A DNA stretch of 64,000 nt from Echinococcus granulosus (taxonomy: Eukaryota; Platyhelminthes; Cestoda; Cyclophyllidea; Taeniidae), in the NCBI RefSeq assembly GCF_000524195.1, contig NW_020170386.1, positions 1,517,668 through 1,581,667 of the forward strand. Reading direction: 5' to 3'. A program made the position numbers and the translations under genes. Shown one piece after another: positions 58,728 through 64,000 of this stretch (its first letter is position 1; the number at the start of each line of letters is the position of its first letter). The notes beneath the pieces are model-generated. The model was given only the letters and a program-made list of their open reading frames with translations, was not told the DNA's origin and did not search any database.

Positions 58728-59564
58728 ATACCACTGTCTCTCGGTGTGTGCATAGTCCCATTTGCTGTTGCCTTAAAATCTAATCATGCCGACTTTGAAA
58801 CATATTTCATTTTGTCGAATGTAATATCTAGTGAATAACATCATTCGTATGTCCTTTCATATTATCCATGTCTTATCCATAACCGCAAGATTTGTAATAA
58901 ATTCCATTTCATTCTTTGAGGAAAATTGTTTGAATGATGCCTGTAATGTGTGATACGTCTTTACTTAGAAGGGGCACCGATTTTCTGGTAGACTTGTAAG
59001 CGATCGATTGTCTATCGGACTTAAAGGCCGGTGCCTCGCGACTTGGTTGTCTGTCGCCGTCGGCTATGGGAAGGCGCGGCAATTAGCATCAAGTTATTTG
59101 CCTTGAGGGCGCACTGCATGCAGTGCAGGGAGGTGCGAGCAGTGGTGACAGTGCTGCTAGTTTCATGCGTGAGGTGTACATGCGACTATGGAGCGTTCTG
59201 TGGAGACTGACTGCTTCCTCCCTCCTTCTTGTCTCAGTCTCACATGGCGTTGGCTCATAAAAGAAATTGTATGCTATTAAGTGTAAATGACAATGTTCAC
59301 TCCATTGACAGAAGAAAAATCACCCCAAATCCACTCATTTTTATGCGGAACTTCATGTTATCAGCGAGACGACTAGCAGACCAGGTTCCACAGCGGATAA
59401 AACACTGATAGAAACGCCACCTTTGACTTCCATCGTTGAGGGGGCCGTTCGTATTATCTTTGAAACCTTCATTAATTCAGGTCTTCCGGGCATTAAACCT
59501 ATGCTTGCTTGGTACAATGGCGTCCATAACGTGGGAACTACCACATTGGACCATCTCACCATGA
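58728..59564. other. 3' flank of TRAP1 and intergenic sequence
   Basis: Holds the TRAP1 polyA signal (58896-58901) and a moderately GC-rich stretch at 59030-59210. The minus-strand frame 59353-59568 follows the next gene but has no recognised motif. Confidence 0.35.
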
Positions 59565-59816
59565 TCATTGCACCATAATGGTTGTCTTGGTGATATTCGG
59601 ATCATGGAACACCACATGCCCCCTACCGCTACCAAGTGCACTGGATAGGAAGCCATCGAACCTTATCACAAATTCTGCATCCCAATTAAAGCAAGACAAA
59701 AAACCTCCATAACCTTCGTTTTCCCCGGTGGCAACACCGACGAAACTGAGCTTTCGAGTTGTGCCCTGGTTAGGATCATCCGCGTGGTAAAGATACAGCA
59801 CGTACGACTCGCTCAT
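59565..59816 (-). CDS. Unidentified small protein, 83 aa
   Basis: A complete minus-strand frame from ATG 59816. It starts MSESYVLYLYHADDPNQGTT and continues with SFVGVATGENEGYGGFLSCF, FNWDAEFVIRFDGFLSSALG and GHVVFHDPNITKTTIMVQ. The pattern suggests a compact beta-rich protein without a signal peptide. A GTGAGA donor lies just after the stop, so the stop could be in a retained intron and the true gene longer. Not recognised as a known family. Confidence 0.4.
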   Translation of the reverse strand: MSESYVLYLYHADDPNQGTTRKLSFVGVATGENEGYGGFLSCFNWDAEFVIRFDGFLSSALGSGRGHVVFHDPNITKTTIMVQ

Positions 59817-59989
59817 GGACTTTCTTACCAGTGCACAGTTCAGTTAGACTTTTTCCATTTATTCAAACTAAGAAATATTTCAGTTTATGCCTCATAAAAT
59901 AGACTAACCCATTAATAGCAAAAAGCGATGAGTTAAAAATCATTAAACAACCCAGATCATTCAAAGCGGCGCTAAATAATAAAGTGTAA

Positions 59990-61175
59990 TCACAAGTAAG
60001 ACGTGGTATTTGGTGGGGGGTAATTGTAAGACGAGAAATTCATCTCATATGCCGACTGCTGCGGGTCGATTGATGGGGGGTAGGAAGGCATACCGTGCAT
60101 GAAATCCTCATTTTGGAAGGGTTGATTAAAGGGCAAATTCGTCGTGAATCCAGAAGGATTTTCAGGCCCCACGGTAGCCGGATAGTTCCTGTAGCTGGGT
60201 GCGATATCAGGAGGTGATATGGACGCCGAGCTTTGAGCAATACGATCAGACATATTGTGATCATACTTCCCCAATGATACCCAGGAAGCGTAACTGGGAA
60301 TCCGATTATATGAATTGAAACCAGCATAATCGTTTGAAAATCCAGCCAATCCAAATTGATCGTAGCTTGAAGACGCGTTATGATAAAAATCAGGATCATA
60401 TTTAGCGCGCAAATCCACATGAGGGTATGAAGCAGCGGGAAGAGATGACAAGAGTCCATCGGAACGCATACTTCGACCACAGTTAGGAACGCATGAAGTT
60501 GTTGGTATCGCGTACTTATCTGGAGAAGGCCCTGTTGAGTTAAATGACTGTGAACCTTTACGAATACGCTGCGCATTTGAAGTACTTGTTTTGCCGGCGG
60601 ACGTTGCTACACCTCTAGCAGAAATGGTGCAAGAAGGATCTGGAGGTGGGGGAAATATTGGTTCTCCTTTTTGAGGGTGATTACGCGTGCTCATATCTTT
60701 TTTACGCAAAACGGTCTCCACTTCTGATGGATGAAGAGGTGGCAATTCCTTCAAATCTTTCAAAAATGTAGTGTCAGAGCTATCACAGTACTCAGAGGAG
60801 TGCAGTCTTTTGACGGCATGCAATTTTGATTGGAACCCAGTGTAACCAGGGTAATGCGGATTAAAGAGTTCCTGTGGTTTCACGGACATAGGACGCATTC
60901 TCTAAAGCAGATAGAGAGAAATATTACCGTACCTTAGGTGACCCTACCTTCACACGATTGGCAACACGCTTACTTTTCTTTGATTTTGGATCAACGGAAT
61001 GTAGTCGTAAAATCAGACTTTCCATCAACTGACGATTAACATTAAAGTTATTTTCAGTCAAAAAGGCGCTACGAGTAAGTCCGGCGTTATGAGTATGCTT
61101 CAATGCGGCCAGTCGCTTCTCCAATCGAATCAAAGGATTCGAGTCTAGAGTTAGCATTTTGTGTACGTTATACAT
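59990..61175 (-). CDS. Unidentified protein with basic N-terminus and Tyr/Pro-rich tail (379 aa)
   Basis: Two exons: 61175-60948 and 60901-59990, joined in phase 0 across a 46-base intron (GTAGGG...CTTTAG). The first exon (NPLIRLEKRLAALKHTHNAG, QLMESLILRLHSV, KSKKSKRVANRVK) is helical and basic. The second opens RMRPMSVKPQELFNPHYPGY and includes PGYTGF, a motif found in FAM166/CIMIP2-type axonemal proteins, then LKELPPLHPSEVETVLRKKD. The last 200 residues are rich in Tyr, Pro, Ser and Asn and end YNYPPPNTTSYL. The PGYTGF link is a single short motif and should not be taken as an assignment. The frame and splice sites make the gene itself likely. Confidence 0.6.
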
Positions 61176-63675
61176 GTTTAACCGCCCTAGTTTCCGTTAA
61201 AGTAGATCTAATGACAACCGAACGATCAAGAGCGAACGCACGAGAAACCCGCACCTCGGCAGCATACAATGAGCAGGCTTGATAGAATAAAACAAACGAC
61301 ACGATTATTTTCTTGTAATTCACAAAGCATTTATAACTAGTATTTACTCATCAAAAAGCGCTAGAAAAATCATCAGCATAGCAAAAATTTGCAAGGGATA
61401 ATATTTTTTAAACACGTGTACCGCATTTGCCATTCTCAAGCGTTTCCATTAAACATAAACCTAGTGCGCATGAGCCAAGGCTTCCAATATTTTGACTTTG
61501 ACTCCGATTGTATACCCTTGGGTCGGGAAGACTGGTTAGAGGAAGATATGTTACATCGTGATTAAATGGTATTTAGCAGAAGATTACAGGTCCGATGGAA
61601 ACACTAAATTTATCTTCTCTTTCAAAAGCTGTTACTGTAAGGCGAGCCTCACAGACCTTTCTCTTTCCTGATCCTCGTACTCTTAGTACACCCAAGTTCA
61701 TACAACTTCGACATCTTTATTCGGATAAGTAGATTAGGGAAAATAGGACAAGTTTAGGGGTGCGGACTCAGAAGCTCCCTCCATCTTACTTGACTTTGAC
61801 GCCTCAGTCACGAGACTTGATTGTAGCCCACCTCCTCTTTGAAAAGAAGCGTTAAAATAACATAAGTATTACAATCACCCATTGTCAATCACGAAGTAGA
61901 TTCTCCTCGGTGTACGGTAAACCGGCTGCGATTTTTATTATCTTTCATTCAAAAGACGATATGCATAAGTGTTTGTACAGTCTAAAACCTAGCAACTAAA
62001 CGCTAGAATACCAGTTGGTAATTTCATTAAATGCCACAGATATATGGATTGTAGACTTTAGATGTGGCAAGGAAATACCGATACCTGTATTACATTCAAG
62101 GCAGCATTAGTTATCCTTAGTAAAATCCTTGGATGGTCCTATCAAAGTGCGAATCTCTACAGGTTTTGTCCATTGACTGTCCATTTGCTGGCCTTGATAA
62201 GATCCGAGAAACTAATGGACATATAAATCCCACTTATAGTAATTGGGACAAGGGTTTCAGGTTAGACGTCTTTGTAGTTAACAGTTAAACCAAAACAAAG
62301 TTTAGAATAAAATTTCCTACAGCGTTTTAAATATCAATTCAGATTCACTTTTTTATTCACCCATTGCTTTCCCTTTTGGTTCTACAAAGTTTTACTTAGC
62401 AGAGCAAAGAGTAAACTCTTCAAATTAGAATTAGGATCGCTACGCGCGGGTTCTGAATTTTCGTGTTGGCAAATTTACTGGATAAAGAAAACAGAAGCGA
62501 CCGTTCCGGTGTCTTGAGTCATTAAAAGATACTTTGGCAGCTTCCGTGAAATATTCTATATTCATATGAATATACCGGTTTTCTCTCTCTGAAGCTGGTA
62601 AAAGACTACACTTCTACTCAAAGATCTGCGAGGCGTAGACTTAAATGTTGCAGTGGCGGAGACATGTTTATTTAAAGCTGCTACAGGCACTAGCTACGAC
62701 AGAAGTCGCAGAAGTCGCGCCTCCTCGAGACTAACCTAAAGATGAAAGAAAGCATGCCAATAGGGCAGAACATGCATTACTGACGTACAGCAAGACTTGG
62801 GCAACTGGCATGAGCTGGAGGTGATGCGGAAATGCAAAATTGGGGCCTTGAATGCCAGTGAAATCAAAACCAAGTGCTGCGTAAATAATCAAAACGTTAC
62901 AAACATGTTCATTCGAACTAAAAACGCTCACTATAAGATGCACGGTAGACGATTTTTCAGCACATTCTAATAAATTTATTGTTGCATAAAACATGTCTTT
63001 GACAGAACAAAGAGAATGAGTGATTGCTCACGAATTTCGCAAGACTATATTTTTTCAAAAAAATCACTGCTTTTAAAATAAAGCAGGCGAGAATTTTGGA
63101 GTAGCTTTAGGATATTTATCTTTACTAGTGACAGCTTTGGCAGTCAATTTGGACGTACACGGTTGGCAAATTACACGGTCTCCTCTTCCCTGTCCCTGGT
63201 GTTCTTAGAACAAGCCTGTTGATTTAATTTTTACATATTTATCAAAGGGAAATGATCGGGAGGATAAGTACAACGTTTAGGGAGGGGAAGAACAGCAATC
63301 ACACCTAGGCACGGAAGGCGACGACCCTCTCACCAGGTTCGAATTTCGAATTGCCTCCCCCCTAGTAGGCCCATTGAAACAACATGGGTATTACATCTAT
63401 TCTACCAAAAAAAAACGCTCTTAAGGAGCCCATTAGGTATATTTTACCAGCGACACTTTCCAGAATACAAATGTCGTACTTGAATTTGCCTATCTATGTA
63501 CAAACTGTAGTCCCACAAATACAATCACTCACTTCAATTAATTTTATAAATGTGGTTTTGTAAGCATAATATACTCACTTCTATTGTGCAAGATACATTT
63601 CTCGGCAAATTCCCTACTGGTTAATAAATTATGGTGGAAAGCCGGTCCTTTCATTTGTGTGTGCATAGATGCGGT
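61176..63675. other. Intergenic, no gene recognised
   Basis: About 2.5 kb with no supportable gene. The minus-strand frame 62731-62994 has no recognised motif. A GGTTCGAATTTC near 63336 resembles a tRNA B box, but no tRNA fold could be built around it. Confidence 0.35.
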
Positions 63676-63965
63676 CATGGCCCCTCCCGGGCCAATGTAT
63701 GTTCCGTTTTTTGGAATTTTGGGTGCTTCTGCTTCAATGATTTTTTGTGGTAAGACATTGCTTTGTATTTATGGTATTTAGCTTTGGGTGCTGCTTTTGG
63801 TACGGCGAAGGCCAGCATAGGTATATCTTGTATGGCCTCTCGGAAGCCCGAGCTTCTGATGAAATCACTTATTCCGGTTGTTATGGCTGGAATAATTGCG
63901 GTTTATGGTTTGGTTGTCTCAGTGCTCATTTCTCAAGAAGTCGATGTTAATTATTCAATGGAGAA
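63676..63965 (+). CDS. ATP6V0C: V-type proton ATPase 16 kDa proteolipid subunit c (5' part, runs off the window)
   Basis: The membrane rotor subunit of the vacuolar proton pump. Exon 1 (63676-63749) starts [20 protein letters not shown], in line with the family's N-terminus, and ends after MIFC with a split codon. The intron is 32 bases (GTAAGA...TTTAG). Exon 2 (63782-63965) continues [35 protein letters not shown] and [16 protein letters not shown], covering the first two transmembrane helices. It ends at AA/GTAGTG in phase 2, where the frame would otherwise stop. The remaining exons, including the helix with the proton-carrying glutamate, lie beyond the right edge. Confidence 0.92.
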
Positions 63966-64000
63966 GTAGTGTTATAATTTTTAGTAATCTTACGTGTTAG

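Noticed and set aside
60040..60576. Minus-strand 178-codon frame
   Set aside because: It is an alternate frame of the second exon of the 59990-61175 gene, which continues in frame from its first exon.
62731..62994. Minus-strand 87-codon frame
   Set aside because: Hydrophobic but without a recognisable family, good splice context or neighbouring exons; such lengths occur by chance in a window of this size.
63300..63370. tRNA-like B box (GGTTCGAATTTC) near 63336
   Set aside because: No acceptor, D or anticodon stems could be paired around it, and there is no A box at the right distance. It is probably chance or a very old SINE trace.

Overview
The window is eukaryotic nuclear DNA, most likely from a parasitic flatworm and probably a tapeworm. 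The grounds are AT-rich sequence with long gene-poor stretches, animal-type housekeeping proteins (TRAP1, PUS10, RFC3, SNRPG, SPCS3, PCGF, CYB5R, V-ATPase subunit c), a strong bias to tiny introns of 31-37 bases, and a candidate micro-exon gene of the kind known from schistosomes and cestodes. The assignment is an inference from these features. No rRNA, convincing tRNA, CRISPR array or bacterial element was seen.

Left part (1-28.5 kb): a gene-poor region holding a dispersed family of single-exon genes. Four intact members lie at 4074-5063 (-), 9346-10311 (+), 15173-16180 (+) and 26376-28319 (-). Each has an N-terminal domain of roughly 100-140 residues that reads as a diverged PTB/PID-like fold of the PH superfamily, then a fast-changing low-complexity tail ending in aromatic or basic residues. 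A short tail-less member (7132-7524, -) and a frameshifted relic (2851-3261, +) complete the cluster. The four intact genes and the relic carry CCAAT motifs 67-126 bases before the ATG. Between the third and fourth intact copies lies a candidate micro-exon gene (17926-20960, +): a signal-peptide exon, two 33-base phase-0 micro-exons, and further small exons leading to a cysteine-rich end.

Middle (28.5-43 kb): mostly non-coding. It holds an orphan one-pass membrane protein (33549-34175, -), NADH-cytochrome b5 reductase in eight exons (36980-39983, -) with a probable RNase H relic in one intron, and the Sm protein SNRPG with a 23-base exon (40706-41269, -).

Right part (43-64 kb): denser housekeeping genes. 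SPCS3 (+) and RFC3 (-) converge; RFC3 has three GC-AG introns out of five. Then come a Polycomb RING gene of the PCGF3/5 type (+), PUS10 (+, with a 100-base assembly gap inside an intron), two unidentified reverse-strand ORFs, the mitochondrial Hsp90 TRAP1 (+, all assigned introns in phase 0), two unidentified reverse-strand genes, and the 5' part of a V-ATPase c subunit gene that runs off the right edge.

The housekeeping genes serve separate processes (ER signal cleavage, lipid and heme redox, splicing, DNA replication, chromatin silencing, RNA pseudouridylation, mitochondrial protein folding, proton pumping) and do not form one pathway. The PTB-like cluster and the micro-exon gene are the lineage-specific parts and the best candidates for undescribed biology.
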